In this document: piece after piece, positions 44,031 through 53,362 of the stretch
Layout: the number at the start of each line of letters is the position of its first letter
Numbering within the stretch: position 1 is the stretch's first letter
Source of the DNA: Cuneatibacter caecimuris
GTDB lineage: Bacteria; Bacillota; Clostridia; Lachnospirales; Lachnospiraceae
Direction of reading: 5' to 3'
DNA length: 64,000 bases
Assembly: GCF_004216775.1 (NCBI RefSeq)
Contig: NZ_SGXF01000001.1
Coordinates: forward strand, 1-64,000
Program-made: the position numbers and the translations under genes
Notes under the pieces: generated by a model
Told to the model about the DNA's origin: nothing
What the model saw: the letters and a program-made list of their open reading frames with translations, nothing else
The model's database searches: none

Positions 44031-46301
44031 ATGGTAAACGTAAAAGAACTGGTTTCTCAAATGACGCTGGAAGAAAAAGCCGGCCTCTGTTCCGGTGCGG
44101 ATTTCTGGCACACGAAGGCAGTGGAGCGGCTGGGAATTCCCGCATCCATGGTATCCGACGGCCCTCACGGACTGCGCAAGCAGGATACGGAAGGCGACCA
44201 TCTGGGAATCAACGACAGCATTAAAGCTGTATGTTTCCCTGCCGGCTGCGGCACCGCCGCCAGCTTCAACAGGAAACTGCTGCAGGATATGGGCGCAGCT
44301 CTGGGGCAGGAATGTCAGGCGGAAGGGGTCAGCGTTATCCTGGGCCCCGCGGTGAATATTAAGCGTTCTCCCCTTTGCGGCCGCAATTTTGAGTATTATT
44401 CAGAAGATCCTTATCTGGCCGGTGAAATGGCAGGCGCCCTGATCCACGGAATCCAGAGCCAGAATGTGGGCACCAGCATCAAGCATTTCCTGGCCAACAA
44501 CCAGGAACACCGCCGGATGTCCTCATCTTCCCAGATTGACGAACGGACGCTGCGGGAAATTTATCTGGCGGCTTTTGAAGGAGCAGTGAAAAAGGAAAAG
44601 CCCTGGACTGTGATGTGTTCCTATAACCGCATCAACGGCACGTATGCCGCGGAAAATAAAACCTATCTCACCGATGTGCTGCGGGGAGAATGGGGATTTG
44701 ACGGATATGTGGTCAGCGACTGGGGCGCGGTCAACCGCCGCGTGGAAGATCTGGAAGCAGGGCTGGATCTGGAAATGCCGGCTTCCGGCGGCATGAACGA
44801 CCGGCTGATCGTGAAGGCCGTTCAGGATGGCCGTCTGAAAGAAGAAGTCCTGGATACCGCAGTGGAACGCATTCTGAATATTGTATATCGTTATGAAGAG
44901 CATCGGGACAATACCGCTGTGTTTGACCGGGATGCAGACCATGAGAAAGCGCGCCGCACTGCGGAAGAAACCATTGTGCTGCTGAAAAACGACGGCGTCC
45001 TTCCCCTGGATAAAACAGCTAAGGTGGCTTATATCGGGAAATACGCCAGGGCGCCCAGATATCAGGGCGGCGGCAGTTCCCATATCAACAGCCATAAGGT
45101 CACGTCTGCTCTGGAAGCAGCTGCAGGCATCCCCGGAATTACCTTTGCAGAGGGTTTCCGGGATGATATCGACCAGACCGATGAAAAACTGCTGGCAGAA
45201 GCGGTGGAGGCTGCCAGAAACGCAGATGCTGCCGTGATCTTCGCCGGGCTTCCGGATTCCTTTGAATCAGAGGGCTTTGACCGCAGCCATATGCGCATGC
45301 CGGACTGCCAGAATGAGCTGGTTTCCGCCGTTGCGGCCGCCCAGCCCAATACTGTGGTGGTGCTGCACAACGGTTCTCCTGTGGAAATGCCCTGGATCGG
45401 AGAGGTTAAAGGCGTGCTGGAAGCGTACCTGAGCGGGCAGGCCGTGGGAGCCGCAGAGACGGATATTCTATTCGGGAATGTGAACCCTTCCGCCAAGCTT
45501 CCGGAAACCTTCCCCAGAAAGCTGGAGGACAACCCGTCTTATCTGTATTATCTGGGAGAGGGAGATGTGGTGGAATACAGAGAAGGCGTGTTTGTAGGCT
45601 ACCGCTACTATGATAAGAAAAAAATGGATGTGCTGTTTCCTTTCGGGCACGGTCTGTCCTATACCAGCTTTGCATATTCCAACCTGAAACTCAGCGCGGA
45701 CAGCATCCGGGATACGGATACCCTGACAGTTACTGCCGATATCACCAACACTGGCAGCCGGGCCGGTAAAGAGGCGGTACAGCTTTATGTCTCCGCTCCG
45801 GACAGCAGCGTCATCCGCCCCGAGCAAGAGCTGCGGGCCTTTGATAAGGTGGAACTGCAGCCCGGAGAGACAAAAACCGTAGCTTTTACTCTGGAAAAGC
45901 GGGCTTTTGCCTATTGGGATACACGGATTCACGACTGGTATGCGGAAACCGGAAACTATGAGATCCGTATCGGAGCATCCTCCAGAGATATCCGTCTCAC
46001 CGGCGCCGTACATGTGTCCCCCTCGGCTGCGATCCCTGTACATTATACCCCTGACACCATCTTCGGAGATCTCATGAGCAACCCTAAAGCCATGGAAATC
46101 CTGAAGCCAATGATGTCCATGCCGGGGCTGGGCGGCGGTTCAGAAGACAGCAGCGAGACTGCGTCATCAGCAATTTCCGGCGAAATGCACGCTGCGATGA
46201 TGCGGTATATGCCTCTGCGCGGGCTGGTCAGTTTCAGCGGCGGGCAGCTTTCCTTTGAGGATATAGAAAAACTGGTGGAAAAGCTGAATCGGCTGAATTA
46301 A
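44031..46301 (+). CDS. Beta-glucosidase, GH3
   Basis: The 756-residue glycoside hydrolase has the full family 3 layout: N-terminal TIM barrel ('LGIPASMVSDGPHGLRKQ', 'SIKHFLANNQEHRR') with nucleophile Asp in 'GYVVSDWGAVNRR' near residue 230, the alpha/beta sandwich ('NDGVLPLDKTAKVAYIGKYA'), and a C-terminal fibronectin-like domain ('AGKEAVQLYVSAP'). An extra 80-residue tail follows. No signal peptide, so it acts on imported beta-glucosides. RBS GGAGG. Likely activated by the divergent AraC protein. Confidence 0.94.
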   Translation: MVNVKELVSQMTLEEKAGLCSGADFWHTKAVERLGIPASMVSDGPHGLRKQDTEGDHLGINDSIKAVCFPAGCGTAASFNRKLLQDMGAALGQECQAEGVSVILGPAVNIKRSPLCGRNFEYYSEDPYLAGEMAGALIHGIQSQNVGTSIKHFLANNQEHRRMSSSSQIDERTLREIYLAAFEGAVKKEKPWTVMCSYNRINGTYAAENKTYLTDVLRGEWGFDGYVVSDWGAVNRRVEDLEAGLDLEMPASGGMNDRLIVKAVQDGRLKEEVLDTAVERILNIVYRYEEHRDNTAVFDRDADHEKARRTAEETIVLLKNDGVLPLDKTAKVAYIGKYARAPRYQGGGSSHINSHKVTSALEAAAGIPGITFAEGFRDDIDQTDEKLLAEAVEAARNADAAVIFAGLPDSFESEGFDRSHMRMPDCQNELVSAVAAAQPNTVVVLHNGSPVEMPWIGEVKGVLEAYLSGQAVGAAETDILFGNVNPSAKLPETFPRKLEDNPSYLYYLGEGDVVEYREGVFVGYRYYDKKKMDVLFPFGHGLSYTSFAYSNLKLSADSIRDTDTLTVTADITNTGSRAGKEAVQLYVSAPDSSVIRPEQELRAFDKVELQPGETKTVAFTLEKRAFAYWDTRIHDWYAETGNYEIRIGASSRDIRLTGAVHVSPSAAIPVHYTPDTIFGDLMSNPKAMEILKPMMSMPGLGGGSEDSSETASSAISGEMHAAMMRYMPLRGLVSFSGGQLSFEDIEKLVEKLNRLN

Positions 46302-46320
46302 AAAAAAACTGTAAAAAAGT

Positions 46321-46354
46321 GCCGGCAGAGCTGAGGATGATTCAGCTCTGCCGG
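46321..46354. terminator. Bidirectional terminator, GH3/sdpI
   Basis: Stem GCCGGCAGAGCTGA/TCAGCTCTGCCGG (13 bp). T6 and T9 runs follow on the minus strand, and a T-rich tract on the plus strand. Confidence 0.8.
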
Positions 46355-46381
46355 TTCTCAATAATTGGAGCATTTTCTCCA

Positions 46382-47068
46382 TTATGTCCGGTACTTTTTA
46401 TAAGCGAAATATGTATAGACCAGCGAGACAACCCCATCCGCGACTACAATTCCCAGCATGATTAAAATAGAGGCGATTCCTCCCACCAGGAAGGATTCCA
46501 CTATAATCAGCACTCCGGATATCATCATGGAAATTCCGCCGAAACGGTTGCTGGCAGCCCAGGTCCTGTCATTTTCCATACTCCAGACCGTCCTGAAACC
46601 CACTGCACTGTTTCTTTTTGTTTTGGGCATAAAATTCCCAAGAACCACCAGCAGAAGCCCGGTCATCACTCCCAGCACCATATTGGTATCCACGGTTATC
46701 ACATTGCTGAGGCTTTCCGCTCCTGACCACGCTGTGTATAAAAATACACAATGCATCACATTAAATAAAGCTGTCGTGGCGATCGCAACAATGTACAGCA
46801 CATTCATATTGCTCTTCGCCTCCTGGCGTTCTTTCTCTTCTCCTGCCCGGAGAGATTTTTTACGGTAATACCGGATAAACGCATACCAGAAAAGCGTCAT
46901 CAGCAGAATCAATGCCGGAAAAATGAAATTTTCATATTTAGAACCCCACCGGTCTACTTCACCCTGCAGATTATAATGCATCGGTACAGAGTCCGGCATG
47001 AAATGCATCACTGCAGCAGCAATCACGGCTGGCAGAACTGTCAGTGCCCACAAGATCTTACTCTTCAT
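46382..47068 (-). CDS. SdpI-like immunity membrane protein
   Basis: The 228-residue protein has about six helices, a DUF1648-type start ('SVPMHYNLQGEVDRWGSKYE') and the SdpI signature 'MPKTKRNSAVGFRTVWSMENDRTWAASNRFGG'. In Bacillus subtilis SdpI protects against the SdpC killing toxin and, with SdpR, senses it. It overlaps the sdpR-like gene by 11 bases. No sdpABC-like genes are nearby, so defence against foreign toxin is possible. Start at 47068, 8 bases after GGAGG. Confidence 0.88.
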   Translation of the reverse strand: MKSKILWALTVLPAVIAAAVMHFMPDSVPMHYNLQGEVDRWGSKYENFIFPALILLMTLFWYAFIRYYRKKSLRAGEEKERQEAKSNMNVLYIVAIATTALFNVMHCVFLYTAWSGAESLSNVITVDTNMVLGVMTGLLLVVLGNFMPKTKRNSAVGFRTVWSMENDRTWAASNRFGGISMMISGVLIIVESFLVGGIASILIMLGIVVADGVVSLVYTYFAYKKYRT

Positions 47069-47342
47069 CACATTTTCCTCCAAATTGGCTCAGCCATAAA
47101 ATCAGTTCATCAAACAGCGTTGCGCTCAGTTCGTAATAAATAAAATTCTTCTGCCGGTACTCCATCACCAGATCTGCTTTTTTAAGTATGTTCAAATGAT
47201 AGGAACAGGCTGCCGGAGAAATTCCAGAACGTTCAGCGATCTCTCCGGCTGTCAGCCTGCCCCCCTTCAACATCATCAGCACATCTCTTCTGATCGGGTC
47301 CGACAGCGCCTTAATTGTATCCGGCACCCCCATCTCCATCAC
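47058..47342 (-). CDS. ArsR-family repressor, SdpR-like
   Basis: The 94-residue winged-helix protein 'IKALSDPIRRDVLMMLKGGRLTAGEIAERSGISPAACSYHLNILKKADLV' is typical ArsR without the metal-binding Cys motif. Gene overlap with the SdpI-like gene marks it as the SdpR-type autorepressor, which SdpI would hold at the membrane when toxin is bound (known for B. subtilis; inferred here). Confidence 0.88.
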   Translation of the reverse strand: MMEMGVPDTIKALSDPIRRDVLMMLKGGRLTAGEIAERSGISPAACSYHLNILKKADLVMEYRQKNFIYYELSATLFDELILWLSQFGGKCDEE

Positions 47343-47402
47343 CTATTTCAAATTTTCTTTAAATAGATGATACCACTTTTTTAATAATAATGCAAGTATA
47401 TT

Positions 47403-47888
47403 TTATTCCTGCGGGCACATCACCACGATTTTCTGAGGAGTGGTTTGAGGGGGAATGCTGCGGGTTGTTACAGTATAGTAGACCAGCAGATAAGAATTTT
47501 CCGGGCTGCATCGAAAACGCTGTCCATTGGCAGTCACAATCATCGTAAGAGGGCTTAGGTTCAGGCGGAGCATATTGTCTTCAGCCACTAGATTTTCATC
47601 AAAATAGCTCAGCATCACATTCTGGTCCTTCCGGAGAGCAGTAACCAGCTCCGCCCTGTACTGCGGAGGCTCGATTAAAGGCACGGGCAGGGTACTGTCA
47701 TAAAAGGCGGCAATCCGCATCCCTCTGCGCAGTCTGACATTGTCAATGATCTGTGTTTCTCCTGTTACGATAAAATTAACCGTATCTGAATCATCTGTGG
47801 CTACTGTCACCATCCAGCTGCAGCAGGAATTTCCCATGCTGATCTCACGGATTACTCCGGTCACCATTAGATAGGTATCATATTCCAT
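47403..47888 (-). CDS. Hypothetical protein
   Basis: A 161-residue, beta-rich, probably cytoplasmic protein with the repeated look of an OB-type fold ('YLMVTGVIREISMGNSCCSWMVTVATD', 'RLRRGMRIAAFYD'). RBS AGAGG precedes the ATG. No family name can be given. Monocistronic, ending near the sdpR-like gene. Confidence 0.65.
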   Translation of the reverse strand: MEYDTYLMVTGVIREISMGNSCCSWMVTVATDDSDTVNFIVTGETQIIDNVRLRRGMRIAAFYDSTLPVPLIEPPQYRAELVTALRKDQNVMLSYFDENLVAEDNMLRLNLSPLTMIVTANGQRFRCSPENSYLLVYYTVTTRSIPPQTTPQKIVVMCPQE

Positions 47889-47980
47889 AGAAAAACCTCT
47901 TTTTTCTTTATCATATGTGGACGGGTAAGAAATGGTTCTTAATCCAATTAAGCAGGCGGCTTCGGGTTCCTATAAAATTG

Positions 47981-48020
47981 AAAATGCCGCAGACCAAAAT
48001 AACCGGTCCGGCGGCATTTT
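47981..48020 (-). terminator. Terminator of ilvC
   Basis: Stem AAAATGCCGC/GCGGCATTTT with inner GACC/GGTC, 27 bases after the ilvC stop. Confidence 0.75.
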
Positions 48021-48046
48021 CATTATGTACATTATGATTCAATCCA

Positions 48047-49063
<1,017 letters not shown>

Positions 49064-49126
49064 TCATATCCTCCAATGTCTCTTTATTGTAATTGCAGAA
49101 AAAATCTTCTGCCACTGCAAGCTTCA

Positions 49127-49624
49127 TTATGCTTCATCCAGACAGCCTCTGCCCAGCCCGGTAATTCCCGTGCGGGCCAGCTCCCTGATCCTGAACTGCT
49201 CCAACAGCTTGGTAAATGCCTCCAGCTTCTGCTCATTACCGGTCAGCTCCACCATCATGGAATGCTCCGATACGTCCACAATCTTTGCCCGAAAAATATC
49301 TGCCACGGAAATCACCTGCTGGCGGTCCTGAGCCTCAACCATCACTTTAACCAGAATCAGCTCCCTGCAGACGGACATATTAGCCGGCAGCACCTTGATT
49401 TCTTTCACATCAATCAGTTTCAGCAGCTGCTTCTCAATCTGCTCCAGTACCTCAGGCTCTCCGCTGGCAACTACTGTCATCCTGGAAAAAGCCGGATTTT
49501 CCGTTTCACCCACAGTAAGACTGTCGATATTGTACCCCCGCCGGCTGAACAGGCCTGCCACACGGCTCAAAACACCAGCCTGATTGTCTACCAGCAGAGA
49601 AAAAACACATTTACCCATCTTCAC
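49127..49624 (-). CDS. ilvN: Acetolactate synthase small subunit
   Basis: The 165-residue regulatory subunit has an N-terminal ACT domain ('FSLLVDNQAGVLSRVAGLFSRRGYNIDSLTVGETE') and the C-terminal ALS_ss_C part. It gives valine feedback control to acetolactate synthase. The catalytic subunit gene ilvB is absent from this cluster, so ilvN-ilvC form a split operon. Confidence 0.94.
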   Translation of the reverse strand: MKMGKCVFSLLVDNQAGVLSRVAGLFSRRGYNIDSLTVGETENPAFSRMTVVASGEPEVLEQIEKQLLKLIDVKEIKVLPANMSVCRELILVKVMVEAQDRQQVISVADIFRAKIVDVSEHSMMVELTGNEQKLEAFTKLLEQFRIRELARTGITGLGRGCLDEA

Positions 49625-49648
49625 TCCACCTTTTTCTTCATTTTCCTA

Positions 49649-49677
49649 ATCATAGCAATGAAAGTACGGTTTGTCAA
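49649..49677 (-). promoter_or_regulatory. Promoter of ilvN-ilvC
   Basis: TTGACA, 17-base spacer, TATGAT on the minus strand, 25 bases before ilvN. The short leader leaves no room for a T-box or attenuator. Confidence 0.75.
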
Positions 49678-49707
49678 TGTCTTTCACCTAAACGGGACAT
49701 ATCGAAA

Positions 49708-49747
49708 TCATGCCCTTGTTATAACCGGAAGTTATAGCAGGGGCATT
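49708..49747. terminator. Hairpin after antiporter gene
   Basis: Imperfect stem ATGCCC..TTATAAC/GTTATA..GGGCAT, 22 bases past the antiporter stop. Confidence 0.55.
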
Positions 49748-49768
49748 TTCTTTCTCTGTTATTCCATT

Positions 49769-51091
49769 CTATTTTTTCCCTTGGTCAGAATACTGGGCAT
49801 TCTGTTCTCCCCTGCGGTAACGGGCAACCTCTTCATAAGAATCCGCCAGAGTTTTTTCCGTGTGCAGGTCATCCGCATGCTCCATTCCTGTATTCATTAA
49901 AAATGTAGTGCCTTTTTTGAACACAGCCTTCAGAAGAATGGGGGTGACAACGGTTGTGATGATTACCACAATTACCACCGGTCCCAGGAAATTAGCTCCC
50001 AGCATCCCCAACGCCTGGCCTTTGTTCGCGACAATCAGGGCCACTTCGCCTCTGGATATCATGCCGACTCCGATGCGGGCGCACTGATAATTCTTATAGC
50101 CGCACATTTTCGCCCCCAGGCCGCAGCCGATCACCTTCGTCAGCACTGCCACAACGGTGAGGATCACGGCAAACCAGATGATTGCTGCGCTCATATTGGG
50201 CAGGGAAACCTTCAGACCGATGCTGGCAAAGAAAATTGGCGACAACAGCAAATAAGACAGTGTATCAAACTTGGATGCCACAAACTTCGTGCGCTGAGTT
50301 GCGGAAATAATCAGGCCCGCAATAAACGCGCCGGTAATATCCGCGACTCCAAACCATTCCTCCGCGCAGTAGGACATCAGCAGACAGAAGACAAAGGCAA
50401 ATATTGCATGGCGGTGCAGCCCCTTCTCCGTGCCCGCAAACCATTTTTTGTAGACCTTGTAAAAAACAACGCCCAGCACAAGAGCCAGCACAAAGAACAG
50501 AAGAATCTTCAGAAGAACTGCCACAATGTTTACGGAGGGGTCAGCAAAGCTGGTCACAATGGTCAGCCCGATGATACCCAGGATATCATCAATGATGGCG
50601 GCTCCCAAAATAGCATTGCCTGAATGGGTTTTCAGCTTGCCCATTTCTTTCAAAGTTTCCACCGTGATGCTCACAGATGTAGCAGTCAGAATCACGCCCA
50701 CAAAAATATTTTGCAGGAACGGGCCCACGGAAGCGTCCGCAGTGTCGATCATTCCCGGCTGGTTAAAGAAATATGCCACGGCAAAGCCGCCGGCCAGCGG
50801 CACCAGCACCCCGATTAACGCGATGACAAAGGATGCTTTTCCGCATTTTTTCAGCTCTCCGATGTCTGTTTCAATCCCCGCGCAGAACATCAGCACAATC
50901 ACGCCGATCTCTGACATTTTCTCAATAAAAGTAGTGTTCTGAATTATGCCCAGCATTGCCGGCCCCAGAATCAGGCCGGCCAGCAGCGCGCCCACCACCT
51001 GGGGCATATGTACCCTTCTGGTCAGCAGCCCCAAAGCCTTGGTACTCAGCAGGATCAGGGCAAGATCCAGTAAATAACGATAAGTTTCCAT
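49769..51091 (-). CDS. Cation/proton antiporter (CPA2, Kef/NhaS type)
   Basis: The protein of about 440 residues has 12-13 membrane helices. Typical motifs are 'MPQVVGALLAGLILGPAMLG', 'MFCAGIETDIGELKK', the ion-binding Asp pair in 'AAIIDDILGIIGL' and 'RIGVGMISRGEVALIVANKG'. It exchanges Na+ or K+ for protons. A short charged tail has no TrkA/RCK domain. Start at 51091 after GGAGG. Confidence 0.9.
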   Translation of the reverse strand: METYRYLLDLALILLSTKALGLLTRRVHMPQVVGALLAGLILGPAMLGIIQNTTFIEKMSEIGVIVLMFCAGIETDIGELKKCGKASFVIALIGVLVPLAGGFAVAYFFNQPGMIDTADASVGPFLQNIFVGVILTATSVSITVETLKEMGKLKTHSGNAILGAAIIDDILGIIGLTIVTSFADPSVNIVAVLLKILLFFVLALVLGVVFYKVYKKWFAGTEKGLHRHAIFAFVFCLLMSYCAEEWFGVADITGAFIAGLIISATQRTKFVASKFDTLSYLLLSPIFFASIGLKVSLPNMSAAIIWFAVILTVVAVLTKVIGCGLGAKMCGYKNYQCARIGVGMISRGEVALIVANKGQALGMLGANFLGPVVIVVIITTVVTPILLKAVFKKGTTFLMNTGMEHADDLHTEKTLADSYEEVARYRRGEQNAQYSDQGKK

Positions 51092-51263
51092 TTTTTCAGT
51101 CCTCCATGATGTCGAATAATATACCTCCACAACCTGACTTAGTATACTCCTTTCCTATTAAAAAAGCAAGTTAAAAAGAAGGAGAAAAACTGCCGTTTTT
51201 TTTCCGGATAACAGCTGCATATCAAGCTGGAACCTGGTATAATTACTGTAGGAGGAAAAACAT

Positions 51264-51521
51264 ATGGGATTGTTTCAAAGAAAGAACACTGAACTGGAAA
51301 GTCTGCTCACAGAACTTCAGATGAACCTGGAAAACAACTATAAGGATTTGGCTATTCAGGCGCGGGGGGATGCGGAAGCCTGTTTTTCCCGCCTGGTATC
51401 CGAAGGGAAGCTTAATCCAAAAATGCAGGCCCGCTACCGGGCCTGCCTGGACACTTATGCGAAATGTATGGAGCATTATGACCATACGGATATCTCTAAA
51501 TTTCTGAAAGAGCGGCTATAG
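51264..51521 (+). CDS. Small hypothetical helical protein
   Basis: An 85-residue, all-helical, charged, probably cytoplasmic protein ('LESLLTELQMNLENNYKDLAIQARGDAEACFSRLV'). RBS TAGGAGG is 9 bases before the ATG. Its 3' end overlaps the convergent RNase G gene by 26 bases. No family recognised. Confidence 0.7.
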   Translation: MGLFQRKNTELESLLTELQMNLENNYKDLAIQARGDAEACFSRLVSEGKLNPKMQARYRACLDTYAKCMEHYDHTDISKFLKERL

Positions 51522-52671
51522 CTTCTGCCAAAGGCTTTTTCAGTTTCTTTCTAGTAATTTCTACCAGCTCCAGCCTTGTCATATCCACAACGGACGTCTG
51601 GACCGGATCTGCCTGTACCAGTCTGCGCAGCTGCGCCAGCAGCTGCTTTTTATAATCCCCGGAACGCATATTGATAAAATCCGCCATAATTATTCCGGAC
51701 AGATTGCGCAGGCGCAGCTGTCTGGCCACTTCTGCAGCCGCCTCCTGGTTGATTTTCCAGAAAGTCTCGTCGCTGGTGCGCTTCCCCTGGATTGCTTTTC
51801 CTGTGTTTACATCGATTACAGTCATCGCTTCCGTAGGCTGGATCACCAGATAAGCTCCTGATTTCAGCCAGACTCTTTCCTGCAGTGCTTCAGATACAGC
51901 GCTGTCCAGTCCGTAACAGGCAGCCAGGGACAGGCTGCCGTCCTGATAAAGCCGGAGGGAAGGCAGCAATTCAGGGGCCCACTCTTCAAAAAATCCTTTC
52001 AATTGCTGATAAATCTCCGGATCGTCTGTCACGGTTTCTTCCAAATCATAAGTATCGCGGACGGAAACCATCCATTCTGCCGGCGGGTCATAGAGCAGGC
52101 TGTAACAGCTCCTGGCCGGCGCTGCGCGCAGCAGGGAATCCAGCTTCTGCCGCAGCCTTCTGCCCTCTTCCAATATATCCTGGGAAGCCGCCCCATAGGC
52201 GTTAGTCCTCAAAATCAGGCCGCAATCCTCTGTGAGCAGTTCCCGCAGCTCTGTTTCCATCCGCCCTTTCCACTCCTCATCCCGGATTTTGGACGAGCAG
52301 CGCAGCCCCGGGCTTTTCCAGGTAAGCACCACATATCTTCCGTTCATTGTCAGCTTCTGTGTCACCATAGGCGCTTTGGTTTTCACCGCCTCCGCGCATA
52401 TCTGGACCACCAACTCATCTCCGGCTTTTACAGCCCTCTCCCCGGCAGAATGGGCTGCCAGATCATAATAGGCCGCCTGGCTGCCTCCCAATTCCAGAAA
52501 AGCAGCATTAATATTTTTTACAATATTTTTTACCTTGGCTGTTCGGATCTGATTCAGCCGCGCCCCTTCCGGCTGGTCTGAAACACATTCCAGCTCCAGA
52601 AAATGTCCTTCCTGCCAGAGCCCGTTCATCAGCCCCCGCTGCCGCCTCACAAGAATCCGCTTACAGCTCAT
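51496..52671 (-). CDS. rng: Ribonuclease G/E family endoribonuclease
   Basis: The protein of about 391 residues has an abbreviated S1-like N-terminal part ('RTAKVKNIVKNINAAFLEL') and the catalytic DNase-I-like region with Asp in 'MTVIDVNTGKAIQGKR' and 'IIMADFINM'. It cleaves single-stranded A/U-rich RNA in rRNA maturation and mRNA decay. Its ATG overlaps the stop of the upstream gene. The Zn-link CPxCxG motif of E. coli RNase E/G is not seen; the tail ends shortly after the catalytic domain. Confidence 0.88.
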   Translation of the reverse strand: MSCKRILVRRQRGLMNGLWQEGHFLELECVSDQPEGARLNQIRTAKVKNIVKNINAAFLELGGSQAAYYDLAAHSAGERAVKAGDELVVQICAEAVKTKAPMVTQKLTMNGRYVVLTWKSPGLRCSSKIRDEEWKGRMETELRELLTEDCGLILRTNAYGAASQDILEEGRRLRQKLDSLLRAAPARSCYSLLYDPPAEWMVSVRDTYDLEETVTDDPEIYQQLKGFFEEWAPELLPSLRLYQDGSLSLAACYGLDSAVSEALQERVWLKSGAYLVIQPTEAMTVIDVNTGKAIQGKRTSDETFWKINQEAAAEVARQLRLRNLSGIIMADFINMRSGDYKKQLLAQLRRLVQADPVQTSVVDMTRLELVEITRKKLKKPLAEAIAALSEI

Positions 52672-53362
52672 GGCCCAGGTCCTCCAACGCAACCAGTTTC
52701 CGCTGCTCCTCACCTGTATCAGCGTATACTTCCAGCCTGTGCACCATCCAGTCAAATTGGCCGGCCTCCAGGCCCAGAAAACGGTAAAACGCCTCCATCA
52801 CCAGTTCCGGCTTCAAGTTTGCCGCGCTGCCTGTGGCAACCTGCATGAAAATTCCTTCCTGCCGCAGCTCCAGACGGTAAATCATCGGCCGTATATCCTG
52901 TTCTGTCTCACTTTTTTTAGTCTTTTTGAGAATTATAATCTGTTCCTGCGCAAAAAATTCTTCCAGCGCTTTCCCGAAATCTCTGATCTCCGGCTCATGG
53001 CCGGGGCGAAAAGAAACCAGATAATCAGCCGCCGCTACCAGGGACATGGCATTTTTCGCATCATCAGGAAGCTGCCGGAAACTTTTTACCGGAATTTCCT
53101 CTGCCCCCGCCTGATTCATCCTTCGCACCATTTCCTCTGAAGAACCCGCGCTGTTCACCTCAATATCCAGATATTCTCCGTCACTGGTGAGCCCCACGCC
53201 CAACGGAGCTGCAAAGGACATCACCTGGTGGGGGCTGAAGCCCGCGGTATAGCAGATATCCACCTCAGCCCGGCGCATGACCTTTTGAAAATACCGCATC
53301 ACATCCAGATGCCCGATAAATTTCATATCGCCGTATTTGCCGAATTTAATTCTGATTTTCAA
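52661..53362 (-). CDS. TIGR03936/DUF2344 radical-SAM-associated protein
   Basis: The protein of about 233 residues shows 'FGKYGDMKFIGHLDVMRYFQKVMRRAEVDICYTAGFSPHQVMSFAAPLGVGLTSDGEYLDIEV', typical of the protein that always follows the TIGR03960 radical SAM protein in Clostridia. Biochemical role not established. The likely start is a TTG at 53362 (GGAGG 8 bases upstream), overlapping the end of the radical SAM gene by 17 bases. Confidence 0.88.
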   Translation of the reverse strand: MKIRIKFGKYGDMKFIGHLDVMRYFQKVMRRAEVDICYTAGFSPHQVMSFAAPLGVGLTSDGEYLDIEVNSAGSSEEMVRRMNQAGAEEIPVKSFRQLPDDAKNAMSLVAAADYLVSFRPGHEPEIRDFGKALEEFFAQEQIIILKKTKKSETEQDIRPMIYRLELRQEGIFMQVATGSAANLKPELVMEAFYRFLGLEAGQFDWMVHRLEVYADTGEEQRKLVALEDLGHEL

